Assembly (NCBI GenBank): GCA_034401135.1
Contig: JAWZSP010000006.1
Coordinates: forward strand, 3,038,001-3,102,000
Source: Volutella citrinella
Lineage: Eukaryota > Ascomycota > Sordariomycetes > Hypocreales > Nectriaceae
DNA length: 64,000 nt
Reading direction: 5' to 3'
Made by a program: the position numbers and the translations under genes. Shown piece by piece: positions 32,670 through 44,330 of this stretch. The notes below the pieces were generated by a model. It saw nothing but the letters and a program-made list of their open reading frames with translations. It made no database searches and was not told the origin of the DNA. The stretch's first letter is position 1. Each line of letters begins with the position of its first letter.

Positions 32670-35600
32670 ATGGCTTCTCTCGGCCACTCCCGGGCGACCA
32701 GCATCGCCAACCCCGGCTACCCCATGGCCGGCGGCTTCAGAGGCTCAACAGGCCGATCCGGCGCTGATTCAAGGCCTGGCCACTCCCCTCTACCACACAT
32801 CGACGATATACTCGCGGTTCCGACTGACATCGACACAAATGCTTCTATTCGAAAGTTGCTTGACATGGCGGAGGCGTCATTGCGACAGGCGGAGATGAGT
32901 CGCGACTTCAACAGACCTGCTCTCGCCCTCAAGGACTATATACGGGCTTCCGTCATCGCAATCCAGGTTGTGCGAAATCACCGAGACTATTCATTCTTGA
33001 AACAAGATCGTGAAGATCTAGCCAAGGCACATGCCCTTTTGCTCAAGAAGATTAGTCAACAGGACACCGCCTTCGCCCAGATCAAGCAGGACATCATCGC
33101 GGACAACAGGAAAACCGGCGTACGGCCCACAGTCGAAAGGTCCAGGTCCCCGCAGGGAAACACAAACACCTCTAGATCAATATCTCCCGCGAGTACTTCC
33201 TCTGGGCGAGGAATGTCGGCCTCTATTGAGAGCTCCCTGTATGGACACACCGATAACCTCACAAATGGCTCTGCGCCCAAGCCCAGACCAAAACCAACCG
33301 TTCAGCCAAAACCACAAGCCCTTGCTGGAAATGCCATTAAGCCTGGCCATGGAAGCTTTGGCGTCGCTGCCAGTGCTGCTCAGGAACTGGCAGCCCGGTT
33401 CGCAAATCTCAGGGGCCCTCAGTCATCCCCGGGACAGGACCCTCGAATCAAGACACATGCGATCGTTCCTCCACAGCAGGTCGCCGCGCAAGCGTCGTCT
33501 CCTCCGCAGAAGCCCCAGATCTCTCTGAACAGCTCATTTCCTGCACTACCAAAGATGCCTGATGCCATATACAGCCCTGCGCGAGGGAGTATTTCCGGAG
33601 AGTCCACCAGGCAGCCTCCTGGGACGCCTCGCGGTCTATACAGAACTGGAACGGGCTCCTCCGTCATCTCAATACCAAGCACGCCTACAGCATCTAACCC
33701 TCAGCAATCTGAATACTTTCCTGCCACACAAAGTTACTCTATGGCGCCGATTCCACCAGTTCCTCCGGGCAATGCATTGAAGGTGCCGAGTGGAGACTCG
33801 GTCACACCCGACGAGTTGTATCAAGCAATGAAGGCAAAAGGGTCCATTCTAATTATTGATGTTCGGCTGCGGGAAGACTTTGACGAAGGCCACATCATGT
33901 CATCATCGACCATTTGCATAGAGCCAAGCATACTTCTCCGAGAGAACGTCTCTGCTGATCAGATCGCGGAGAGTATGGTCATATCGCCCAACCAAGAGCA
34001 GCCACTATTCGAGCAGCGCGACAAGTATGATCTTGTTGTTTTCTACGACCAAGACTCGGAAAGCATCCCCAAGGTGGTACACAATTCACACGACACTGCC
34101 ATCGTCTCATTGCACCGGGCACTCGTGGAGTTCAACTATATGCACGACCTGAAGAACCCTCCCAAACTCCTCAAGGGTGGCCTTGATGCATGGATCGACT
34201 TGCTCGGGCCAGGAGCTCTTCAAACCGGTGCGGCTACAGCGTCCAGAGCTTTGCCCAGGCAACGCGATGGAACTGGTGTGCGGAGCATTGTCGGCCGCAA
34301 GGGGTCCAAGTACGTGGTGAAACCTCTGAAGCCAGACGAGGTGAAAGTGTGGCAGGAGACTCTGAAAAATGACGACGATATCCAAACAGCGTCTTCTCCA
34401 AGCTTTCTTCGTACGACGGAGGATTTCCTCAGGAGATTCCCTCCCGTGGCCACCGAACAGGAGTCGATGACGTCCCCTGAGCAGGAGCAACGCCCTGCCT
34501 ATGGCATGTCGCATAAGGTGGACTTGTACACTGACTTGCCGTCTCCCCCTACGCGCCCGGCCCCGGCCCTCCCTCGGCCTAGCTATTCCAACATGCCAGA
34601 GGGCGGCGTAGAAGGCGAGGGCTTCGGCAGCATCAACGGGACTGCAGTGGGACGGGTGCCAACGCGAGCCCCAACAAAGGTTGAGCAGCACTCGACGGGC
34701 GACAAGAAGAAGTTCTTCACCGGCCTCAACAATCCACAGAACTGGTGTTACGCAAACAGCACGTTGCAATGCCTTCTCGGCTCCCCCGAATTCGGCAAAG
34801 AGCTCGCCGATTCACTCTGGATGAAGAGGTACCACGCACCGAGAAAGGACGACGAGAAGATTGACCACCCCCAATTGATGATTCGCATCATCTCCAACCT
34901 CTTCCACTGGATGAGCTCGGGCAAGTTCCAGGTCATGAAGGCCCAGACGCTAATGGTGAGTAACAAACATGCACGGGCTGCGCTCAGCTACTAACTCCGA
35001 GCCACCAGGACTACTCACGTCACATCTGCCTCAAGAGCCGAACGGTGGAAGAGTTTGGCGGACAGGCGCAGCAGGATGCGCAGGAGTTCATGTCGTTCCT
35101 CCTGGAGCACCTCCACGACGAGACGAACACGCGGCGCGACCGCAAGGGCCAGGTTGAGCAGCCCGACACCAAGAACCAGTCGCTGGTGCAGGCGGCCAAG
35201 CAGTATTGGAGCCGGTACCAGGAGCTCAACCAGTCCATTGTCGATCGCTACTGGCGCGGCCTGGAGCTCGGCACGGTCGAGTGCCTCGAGTGCCACACGC
35301 GGACGTACCAGTTCTCGCCCTTTGGCTTCCTCCCCATCACCGTCAACATGACACGCGACATGACTCTCGAGCAGGCCCTGATCCACCACACGGCCGGCAA
35401 TACGCTCGACGACTTCGAGTGTGCCCACTGCCGCCGCCACACCAAGGCCCTCCAGGCCATGTCCTTTGCCAGGATGCCCGAGCTCCTGTGCTTCGCCTTC
35501 CGCCGCTTCCAGTACCAGCAGTCCACCCAAGACCTCGCCAAGTCCACCGCCACCATCACCTGGGACTTCAACGACTGCGACTTCTCGCGGTACTTCGTCA

Positions 35601-35908
35601 AGCCCGATCCCGCCGACGCTGCAGACGCCGACGCCGATGCCGACCCGGCCTTCTCCGGGCCCTTCCGCTACGAGGCCTACGCCGTCGTCATACACGGCGG
35701 CAAGCGTGTCGACAGCGGCCACTACTGGGCCTACGTGCGCGACTCGACGTCCCACGACCCCTACGCCTGGGTCAAGGTCAACGATACCCAGGTGACCAAG
35801 GTGCGCATCGGCAGCAACGACCCCAAGGACATCATGAGGACCGTCTTCAAGGACGGCTACGACCGCGTGCCCTACCTCGTATTCTTCCGGCGCAAGGGTA
35901 TGCGTTAA
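32670..35908 (+). CDS. ubiquitin-specific protease, Doa4/USP8-like, with rhodanese domain
   Basis: Exons 32670-34955 and 35009-35908 with a 53-bp intron give 1,061 aa. It should remove ubiquitin from endosomal cargo before vacuolar delivery. Order: USP8-type dimerisation region (about residues 40-150); a Pro/Ser-rich linker; a rhodanese-like domain (about 377-512: ILIIDVRLREDFDEGHI to LLKGGLDAWIDLLG) whose usual active-site Cys is absent, so probably structural; a second linker with PxPxR-like segments; and the USP core. The Cys box is GLNNPQNWCYANSTLQC with nucleophile Cys693, and the His box is GKRVDSGHYWAYVRD with His1000. Two CxxC pairs (CLEC, CAHC) form the zinc knuckle. A DADADADA-type run near residue 967 lies inside the catalytic domain. 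Yeast Doa4 is about 926 aa. Confidence 0.94.
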
Positions 35909-37147
35909 GCGACTGGCTGCCTGGCACTCCTGGCACCACGCACCTGCCTGTCGGGCCCGTCCGTGCCCCCCGGTTCCCAAAGTTACCGAGAAGCCTAAAA
36001 TCACCATCTCCCCATCCTCGTCCTCTCCCATCCCTGGGTCCGCTCTGCCCAGCCAGCTGAACTGGGCCGTGCTGTCGATAAACAACTCATGTGCCACTGA
36101 TTAATTACGTACCCCTTTCCGTTGGGCCTCGGATGGGCCGGGGGACGACGCCCGTTGTGCAATGGGCTCCCCTTCCGTCCCTTGGGCCTCTCTCGTCGGA
36201 CTACGCGGCCCAACTCTCAGTTTCAGCGCGAGCGGCTCGTGTATCCACTCACCCTTCCCTTTCAGTCAACATATAGCGATTCTGTACATGTTCCTGACAC
36301 TTCAACCTCGGCGTTTCATCGTATACTAAGCAAGCAAGCGAGCAAGCAAGAGCGCCGCAGAGCACGGGCGGTATGTCGCATGGCATGGCATGGCATGGAG
36401 TAGTAGCAGCGTCTTGTCCGCAGATCCACATGGGCGGTTTTCAGCCCCAGCTGCCGCCCGGTTGGTTTCCTTGTGACAGGGGATATTTCGCCCCGAGTTT
36501 GGTCGCCACGGTTTTTATGCATTTGTCTGCGTGCTATTCACACTTCGTTTTTTTTTTTACCTCTTACACTTTTTTACGGTTTCCGCTTCATGACAATGAC
36601 AACGATAACGATACAAAAGACCGAGAAAGCATGGGCGTTAACCACCCTGTTTCCTTGTGAATCCTTCGTCCTTGTATCCCACGCGCTCACACTCCACCTG
36701 ATGTGATGATGTGGTCCTTGTCCCGGCGGCTGACTGAGGGTAGACCCACAACATACCCAGCAACTTGGCGCGATCCTGGCCCACTTGGTGACAGCCTGAA
36801 CCACTTTCACATGTCAGAAAAGGCATGCCCAAGAGAAATCACGTTAGGTCACGTTGCGGTGTAAGTGTGTTTAAAAGAACCATTGTGCTGCTCTTGTCCA
36901 AGGGGGAAAAGCGCACCCGCTATTGAAAGACAACATACAGCATAATCCAACACACAATCTGGCGAGCCGACGCCGCAAAAGTAGCCCAGACATTACATCA
37001 CTCACCCAGCACCGATTCAACAACAAGAGCAAGTTTGTACGATAAAATCACGACCCGCACGCCTGGTATCTGTTCTCCTCGACCACTCAAATCCAATCAC
37101 ATCGCCCATTTGGCAGCCATATCGTCCGACCGACGTCGCTTCTTCGC
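35909..37147. other. convergent intergenic region
   Basis: About 1.2 kb between the deubiquitinase and acyl-CoA synthetase stop codons. It holds 3' UTR-like sequence with simple repeats: AAGC/GAGC units near 36329-36350, GGCAT units near 36378-36399, and a T run near 36548. No gene was recognised. Confidence 0.6.
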
Positions 37148-39420
37148 TTAAAGAGTCTTCAAGACCTCGTCAATCTCGTTCTTGAATGTTTCGCGGATGT
37201 TCTTTCGGTTCAGCTTGGAGGTCGCGGTGACGAGGCCCTATTTCCATTAAGTCAGCTGATGGACAGATACACGATTGCGAGACTTGGTGGGCCGCGGGGA
37301 CTTACACTATCAGGAGTCCACTCGACATCGGTGATGGCGACTCCGGCAACAATCTCCATACCAGCAAGACCAGCACGCTTGCCAGTGTCCTGCATGTCCT
37401 TTAGGACATAGCTCTGGACCCGCTTGTTGTGGTGCATAATGTGGACGTCGTCGTCATCTACGCCGAGCTCCTTGGCCTTCTCGTGGAGGAACTTCTCGTT
37501 GGGCATGATGACGGCAATGGGTCGGTTGTACTCAGGGTCGGCGTGAACCATGATCTGAGCAACGGTCTGCGAACCGCGATAAACCGTCTCCAACTTGTCA
37601 AGAGCAATGTACTCGCCGCCCTGCATCTTGACAAGGTTCTTAACACGGTCGACGACGCGGAGATGGCCATCCTTGTCGAACTCTCCAATATCACCAGTCT
37701 TGAACCATCCATCCTCGGTGAGGGCGGACTTGGTCTCCTCGGGGTTCTTGAAGTACTGGGACATGACTGACATGCCCTTGATGTAGATCTCGCCCTGAGC
37801 TGGGGTGGCATCCGCGTTGTATCCAAGCTCGGGCTGGGACACGAGCTTGATCTCAACCGAGGGAGGAATAGGGCCGATCGCCATGGGTGAATACTCGAGT
37901 GGGCAGCCGAGCGAGCCGTTAGCACAGGTCTCAGTGAGACCGTAGCCACCCAGCATGGGAGCGATGACCATTCCCAGGAAATGCTTAGTAGTGGACGAGA
38001 TACCGCTGGCACCATTCATAGTAAGGCGGATGCGGCCACCCGTCAGCTCCTTGACTTTGCTGAAGACTATAGCATCAAAGAGACTCGCCATGGGCAGCTT
38101 GTTCCGCGACATGAATGTCTTGTAGTTGAAGGCGCCCCAGAACAGGTTGCGGATGACGGGGCTGGACTGCTCAACCTTGGACACAATTCCCTTCTTGACG
38201 GTCTCCCAAACTTGAGGAACACCAACCATGACGGTAGGCTTGAACTCACGCATGTCACCAGCGCAGTTCTTGGTCGATGTGTCGGAAAGCGTACGGGGGT
38301 TGCCATAACCGAGGCATCCACCGATGAAGAAGACGAGGTTTTCAAGAGCCATCTCGAAAATGTGGGCGAGTGGCAGATACGCAAGCACGCACTCCTTGTC
38401 GCTCACGAATTCATCGACACACAGCCAGAGACCAGTGACTGTTACGGCGCAAGTTAGTCAACGATCGCAACTGGATATCACCATGTGGAGCAAGCACTCA
38501 CCTCCAGCAACAAGCGACTCGTGCTTGATGCAGGCACCCTTGGGCTTGCCGGTGGAGCCGGACGTGTACATGATGCAGAACAGCTCGTCTGGTTTGGCGG
38601 GGTTCGGGTCGATAGGCTTCTCCTGGCCTAGTTTTCGCACCTCCTCATAAGTGTAGACCGTAAACTCGGGGTTCTCCGCCTTGAACTTCTCGATTTCACC
38701 ACCGGTAGCGAAGATGCACTGCTCATTGACAATGACGGTCTTGACGCTCGACTTCTTCAGAGGCCCTGCGGCAGTCTTGAGCAGATGGGGGTCAACAAAC
38801 ATGGCGCTGCACTCAGCCTGAACAAGCGAGTGCTCAACGCCTTCGGGGCCGAGGGTATCGTAGGCGGTAACGATGGAGATGGACTGCGAAGCACAGGCGT
38901 GGGACAGGGAGATCCAAGAAACGCTAGGCGAGGCAGGTCAGTAACGGAGCTCATCGAAGCTTTCAACAACGTACCTCGTAGTGGCAAAGAGGTGGAGCCT
39001 TTGGGTGCTATCCAGGCCGATGGCCCGCAGACCAGATCCCAGATCGAGAATGAGTTCAAGATACTGCTTGTGGGTCAGGTAGGTGAAGGGAGTGAGCTCA
39101 AAGAACTGCCACTCCTTGTCCACCTCTTGAATCTCTCCATCGACCTTCTTCTTGATCTTCTTGGTCTCCTTGTGAAGTTTCACCAGCTTACGGGAGCCGA
39201 CAGCGCGGTGGTTGGGGTAGAGACTGGCACTTCTCTTGACGATATCAAAGACAGTAGCGACGCCCTCGACGGGCTGGTTGATCAAGCCGTCCTTGGCCCG
39301 CGGGTGGCGACGAGGGATTGTCTCGCCAGGGACCTTCTCGTAGCCAGGCGATTCGATGGTGAAAGGCGGCTTGTGCACCTGGGTCAAGGGCGCGACGGGC
39401 GCCGATTTCCAGTCCACCAT
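37148..39420 (-). CDS. FAA1: long-chain fatty acyl-CoA synthetase (Faa1/4-like)
   Basis: Four exons (38975-39420, 38502-38923, 37306-38438, 37148-37237) give 696 aa, close to yeast Faa1 (700). The enzyme activates long-chain fatty acids with ATP and CoA for lipid synthesis, storage or beta-oxidation. AMP-binding motifs are YTSGSTGKPKG (about residues 266-276), LAYLPLAHIFEM, MLGGYGLTETCANG, DGWFKTGDIGEFDKDGHLR and VKMQGGEYIALDKLE. The last is the fatty-acyl-CoA synthetase signature region. The tiny last exon (30 codons with the stop) encodes GLVTATSKLNRKNIRETF, the expected Faa C-terminus. All three introns keep phase. No peroxisomal SKL ending is present (it ends LKTL), so location in ER, lipid droplets or cytosol is likelier. 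Faa1 and Faa4 cannot be distinguished here. Confidence 0.94.
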
Positions 39421-42400
39421 GATGGGGGCGACGGTGATGACGACAGAGGAAGGGAGCGAAAAATGGCAAAAGCTAGCGGAGGGGCACACGCGCTACAGGG
39501 GCAGGGTGCCAGAGGTTGATGATTGAGAAGGATCGCGGGTCTCGTGCGCGAAGCTGGGCCTTGAGTGTCACAACAATCGAGAGGGAGGAGAAGAATGTTT
39601 GGCGGCGGGGGAGCCTGGAGAGTTAAGAAAAAGTGTTTTGAGGAGAGCGACGGAGAATGACGCGGGAGGAAGCGACGGAGCAACGAGTCGAGCGAGCAGG
39701 CAGGTAGGCCAGAGGTGCAGCTGGGACCCACCCAGCCTTGAAACCTGGGGCCAGGTACTTCCTCGGTACCCGGGGCTAGGCACAGTTGACGGGCACCTCT
39801 GGCCTTCGCGGCTGGCGGAAGTGTCGCAGCCACTGCCAGCGGCCCTCACGGTTCTCGTCTAGCGGGTTGCAGGTAGCTCAGGGTACCCGCAAGTACACGC
39901 CACCTCCTCCGCCAAGCAGTGGCCCTTGGGCGCTCTAGGGGAGCTCAGTCGCCCTGCGCTGTGCCGTAGAGCTCCCCCCTGCACCATGCACGGCCTGATT
40001 CTGATGGGGTAGGGTGGGTTGTGGAGAAGTCTTGGCACGACGCCACAGCGGCCTTGGTCAAGTTGGTCGGTCACCTGGAGACGAGACTCTGGGCCTGCTT
40101 GGTGCACCACTCCAACAGCGGCTTGGCGGCCAAGATGCCCAGGCTGCGCGGGCTCCATCTGCTTAGCGGCACCTGGGCCGCCATGGGTGCTGGCAATGGT
40201 CGTGCTAATTGAACACCTGGCGCCATAGTCACCAAAGCCGGACTCTACGCCTTTCATCGCGCAGCTGGCCAAGTGGGATACCAAGAGCCATTGGGCATAT
40301 TCTAGCTCATTTTTTTTTTTCGCGCACCGGCTGCCCAGTCCAAAGATATTTGAGCGAGCCAGCTGCCAGGTAGCAGGGCCACGTTGTGCCGTGCATTGGG
40401 CACAGGATCTGGACGAGGCGAGCCAAGGGGGTCGTCCAGGTGGCTTTGCCGCTTTGCTGGGCGCGGACACGCACGATTTTTGCCCCAACAAATCTGGACA
40501 GGCAGCTCGTCAGCCAACGCGGCTGGCACGAGTGGGTAGCACTCTCGTATGCGAACCAGTATCCTAGCAGCCATACCGTTCTTATGAGCTTGGAACAGCA
40601 ACTGCTATAGTAATTGGCCTGAGTACTTATTAGCAGCACCCCGTCTCCCCGAGAAACGAACTCTGTCGTCGGCTGCAAAGTCCGTCCTTTCAATCGGCAT
40701 TCCCTCTTTGCGTGGCCCCGGTACGGCCAAACTTCTGCAGTCGCCAGTGCCATCAAGGCATCATCTGTGGCGGTGGCTCATCGCCATTGAGCCTTCTCTC
40801 GTCGTCCTTTGAATCCATGGAGCACTCCTCTGTCAGCCGTGGCAACGAATCCACACCTGGGGAGGCCCAATCAAGTCAGAACCTAAAGTCCTTTGACGGC
40901 ATGACGAGGCATCCGCTTATGCTCACAGGACTGGTCGCAAGACCTGGTGGGCCCCGAGCGTGCCGTGCAGCGCCCTAGTGCGCTGATCAGTGATGGTTGG
41001 TAGTCTGGCAGGCTGGCACAGTGATTCCATTGCGTCACTGGGGCCCTGTCATCCTTCATGCCTGGCCCTGGGAGCCGTCGAGCAACGGGGTGGCGTCCTG
41101 CCTCACAGCTCACCTACATTAGCTGCGAAGGAGACGGCCCAATACACTATTATCTGCCTCATTTTCCGTGAGCGATAATTCAGCGAAGGGCATCGTCCAC
41201 TGATAATTGCTCCCAGCCAGTGGCCCCTATGTCGAAATGACCCCGGGTGGGCCCTTGACACCTGAGGACAAACTAGCCGGTCTCTGTTGGCCCAAGCTCC
41301 CAAAATTGCCCGCCGCGCATTTGATCCAATTGCGACGTCTCCTCCTAGGATTGGGCTACGTCGACTACGCGTCCTCTGGATAGCACTATCGGAGCGCAAG
41401 TGGCAGCGGTAATAGGAGAAGGCAACAGCCCTGTCTAGCCACAGAAGACGCCACAGCCTGTGAACTTGGAGCTGTCTCAATACCTTATTCTTGGCAAATC
41501 AGACTACTCTCTCTGTGGCAGGTTGCCAAATGGCCCCTGGCTCTGCTTCGCCGCCGCCGCAGGTGTCTGTATCTGCAGCATGCAACCTCCTCGGTGTTGG
41601 TCCATGCTTTGATTCACGAATCCCCTGGTCCACTGTGTGTAACCGCTACGCGATAAACACATTGCAGGCCCAGGCCGGACGGAGCTTTGTTGCTATATTA
41701 GGCTGCCGGCTGTTTGCTCTCTGGTAAGGAAAGATGGCCGATGGTAGCCATACAGAGCCGCACCATGCCACGATAGGCTTCAACCGTATGGATATCCGTC
41801 GGCCGCGCTTTCGTGTGAAGCCTCTACCTCCTCGATGCAGAAGATCGGGAGCAGCTCACAGCAGCTAGTGGATGGCAAGTCTCCTCCCCGCCAGCGCCTC
41901 TGATCTGGTGCCGAGGGACAATCACAACTCTAAATGGGACCCTGGAGAGCATGTGTCTGGACTCTAGAGGCAATCATGTCCAAGCGCCAGCCAAGACCTG
42001 GGGTCAACGACGAGCGGGGTCACCTGTGACCGGCCTGCGCACGAATCAACACGACACGGTATGAGGGGAGTCATTGTGCGTACCTTAGCAGTACTGCCTG
42101 GGTGTTGTCTGCAGTGTGTGCGAGAGTACTGTACTCTCATTCCGTTCGGTTTTTCATCACGGCTGGCCATCATGAATGGTCGCCTCTCCAGGTGGTCGTC
42201 TTTGCTGTGGTGCCTGCAAACGCCGGCCGTTGGCTGTCGGTGACCCAAAGTCACCCAACTCAACGACCCCTGCCAGCGACAACCCGAATCGGCCCTCTCC
42301 CCAGCTTTAGCATGCCTCTGCTCATGCGGAGATCCCTTCCAGGAAGTTGTTCCCCAGTTTTCCCATCCCCTGTCGATCTATAGCCCAGCTTTGCCCAGTC

Positions 42401-44330
42401 GACTGTCCAGTCGGCTCAGCTAATGAGGTGCTCCTCTATCGCCGAGCTCACCTGTTCAAACGCGTTCCTCACGAGGTACTATCCCAGGGTGCGATGCCGA
42501 TTGCTGAAGGCATTTTGAGCCATTGCCCAGGCTGTGCGAGGTCATGCGCCTCCTGCTTGGCACTGGTGCTAGCTCTCCCCCAGCAGTGCAGCGCCTCACG
42601 ATAGTGTCACAGTCCTCTGGCTTGGCGCCACTCAAGTGCTTTTTAGTCCACGGGCTGGACAGGCATGCAGTACGGCTGCTGTGAAATGAGTACTTGGAGA
42701 TACTTGGGACGGTGTCGCATTGGCAATGTTGTTGTCCAGGGGCAAGGCCTCGTTGGCTCGCAACACTCCATCCAGCTCAGGTGTTGCTCCCACAGCCCAT
42801 ATTGTTGTCCTGATTGCCAGTGACAGCATTTTTCTCGACTGGTGTCAGAGTTGAAGCGATAGTTTTTGGTTATTCCCGAGTGGGAGATGCGCAGGAGCTG
42901 ACTGACCAGCAGCCTCGGCTCGGCAGTTGTGCCTAATTGAGGTACCTGCCTACCTGAGGTTATCCCGTGCTGAGACAGGCCCCTTCGCCTGCGAAAATGC
43001 AAACAAAGAATACGAGCCTCATCGTCCATGTCCAACGATATCCGCTAGCCGCCGGAAATTGCCTCTTCCATGGATGGCTTATTATCATGGGAAATGCCTC
43101 TCAGCGCCACAGTCCGCTTTATCGTCCGTCTGTTTTTAACTCATGCCACCAAGGCCTAGCTCGTCTCTAAAATCAGGCTACGAGGCATGCTTGCAATGCT
43201 CATAGGGCTGCTGGGCCTGGTCTAGACCGTAGCAGCCGCTCAACGTGGTCTCCTCGATAGGGACTTGCAAACTTGCCCATGGTAAATTCCGTCGCGATAT
43301 CATGGCCCGCCGCGATAGCTTCGCCGTCGAGATTAGCTGCTCAGGTGGCTTCACTTGGCTACTTGGCCGTAATTAGCCCACTCGAAAATATCCAGGTCAC
43401 CTCAAGGTTTCTCATAGTAATGAGGTGGCAGACGCTAAGAACGCCGGGCGCCCTGTTTAAGAGCGAGGGCTCTTGCCCAGCCGTACTCCGAGGAGTGCGT
43501 AGCGTAGCTCCTTCCCATGTTGTCCGTCCGGTGGATGGGAAGGTCAAACCGTTGCACCGGGTTGTTGCCCCCTAGTGCCCGCCGTTGCCCGTGTTTCGGG
43601 AGCTACGGGGTGGTTGCATCTCCCGACAGACCTGTAACGTTTGCCCGGCCTGGGAAAATAACACGTATCAATGCATTCCTTTCTGCAAACGTGCAGCCCG
43701 TGTCAACAAGCGACACAGCTTTGGCCTATTTCTTTTACCGTGCACCGATGCTGGTGATGCTGGGATTGGCCCGTACAAGCCCCAAGCCACAAGTTCAGCA
43801 TGCCAGTGGGATAGGCTGCAATCCCTACCAACATCGCCCATTGGCTCAGTCCGGTGCAGCACACCCTGTTTGTCAGTCAGTGCCTGAGGGCCCATGGCTC
43901 CAACTTCTTGTTTGGATTCACGATGCTGCTCATGGGCAATGGTCGGGGCCTGGTGGATTTCCCGTATTCCCGGATCTACGATTCTCCAGCTCCATGAATT
44001 CCAGACCGTGGCCGGCGACGGGTTCTAGGCCACCCAGCGGAGTCCAATTGGGTGCTGGCGTGCCCCCAGCTCAGGGGTAAGTTCTAGCTCCAACAAATCT
44101 CCAACACAGTGGAGTGGAAAGTGCATGACTTCGCATTTCAGGGAGGCGCCTCACGAAGTTCGCCGTTCTGCCCTAATTACCGTGCCTCCCGCGACCAGCA
44201 AACGCTCCAAGGGCCGACTCGGGCTTGTGAATAATCTTGGCAACGGGTTGTATCTCGCCGTTCCCAGGCCCGTGTAGAATCGTCACACATCGCCCACCCG
44301 CTGTCTCTGGCCGCTTGTATCTAGGTAGCC
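39421..44330. other. about 4.9-kb gene-free region
   Basis: The longest well-formed gap in the right half. Frames on both strands are short, lack domains and do not join by plausible introns. No transposase, reverse transcriptase, long terminal repeat or tRNA was seen. Base composition looks balanced rather than AT-rich, so strong RIP is not apparent by eye. It includes the acyl-CoA synthetase promoter (left) and the channel promoter (right). A T run lies at about 40309-40320. Confidence 0.55.

Noticed and set aside
35015..36097. 360-codon antisense frame over the deubiquitinase exon 2
   Set aside because: It opposes a strongly supported catalytic domain; C/G-ending codons on the sense strand leave the antisense frame open. 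The Gly/Val/Ala/Leu-rich product matches no family.
39421..44330. possible eroded transposon in the desert
   Set aside because: No transposase or reverse-transcriptase motif, terminal repeats or target-site duplication could be seen, and there is no visible AT-rich RIP signature. Only a self-alignment could revive the idea.
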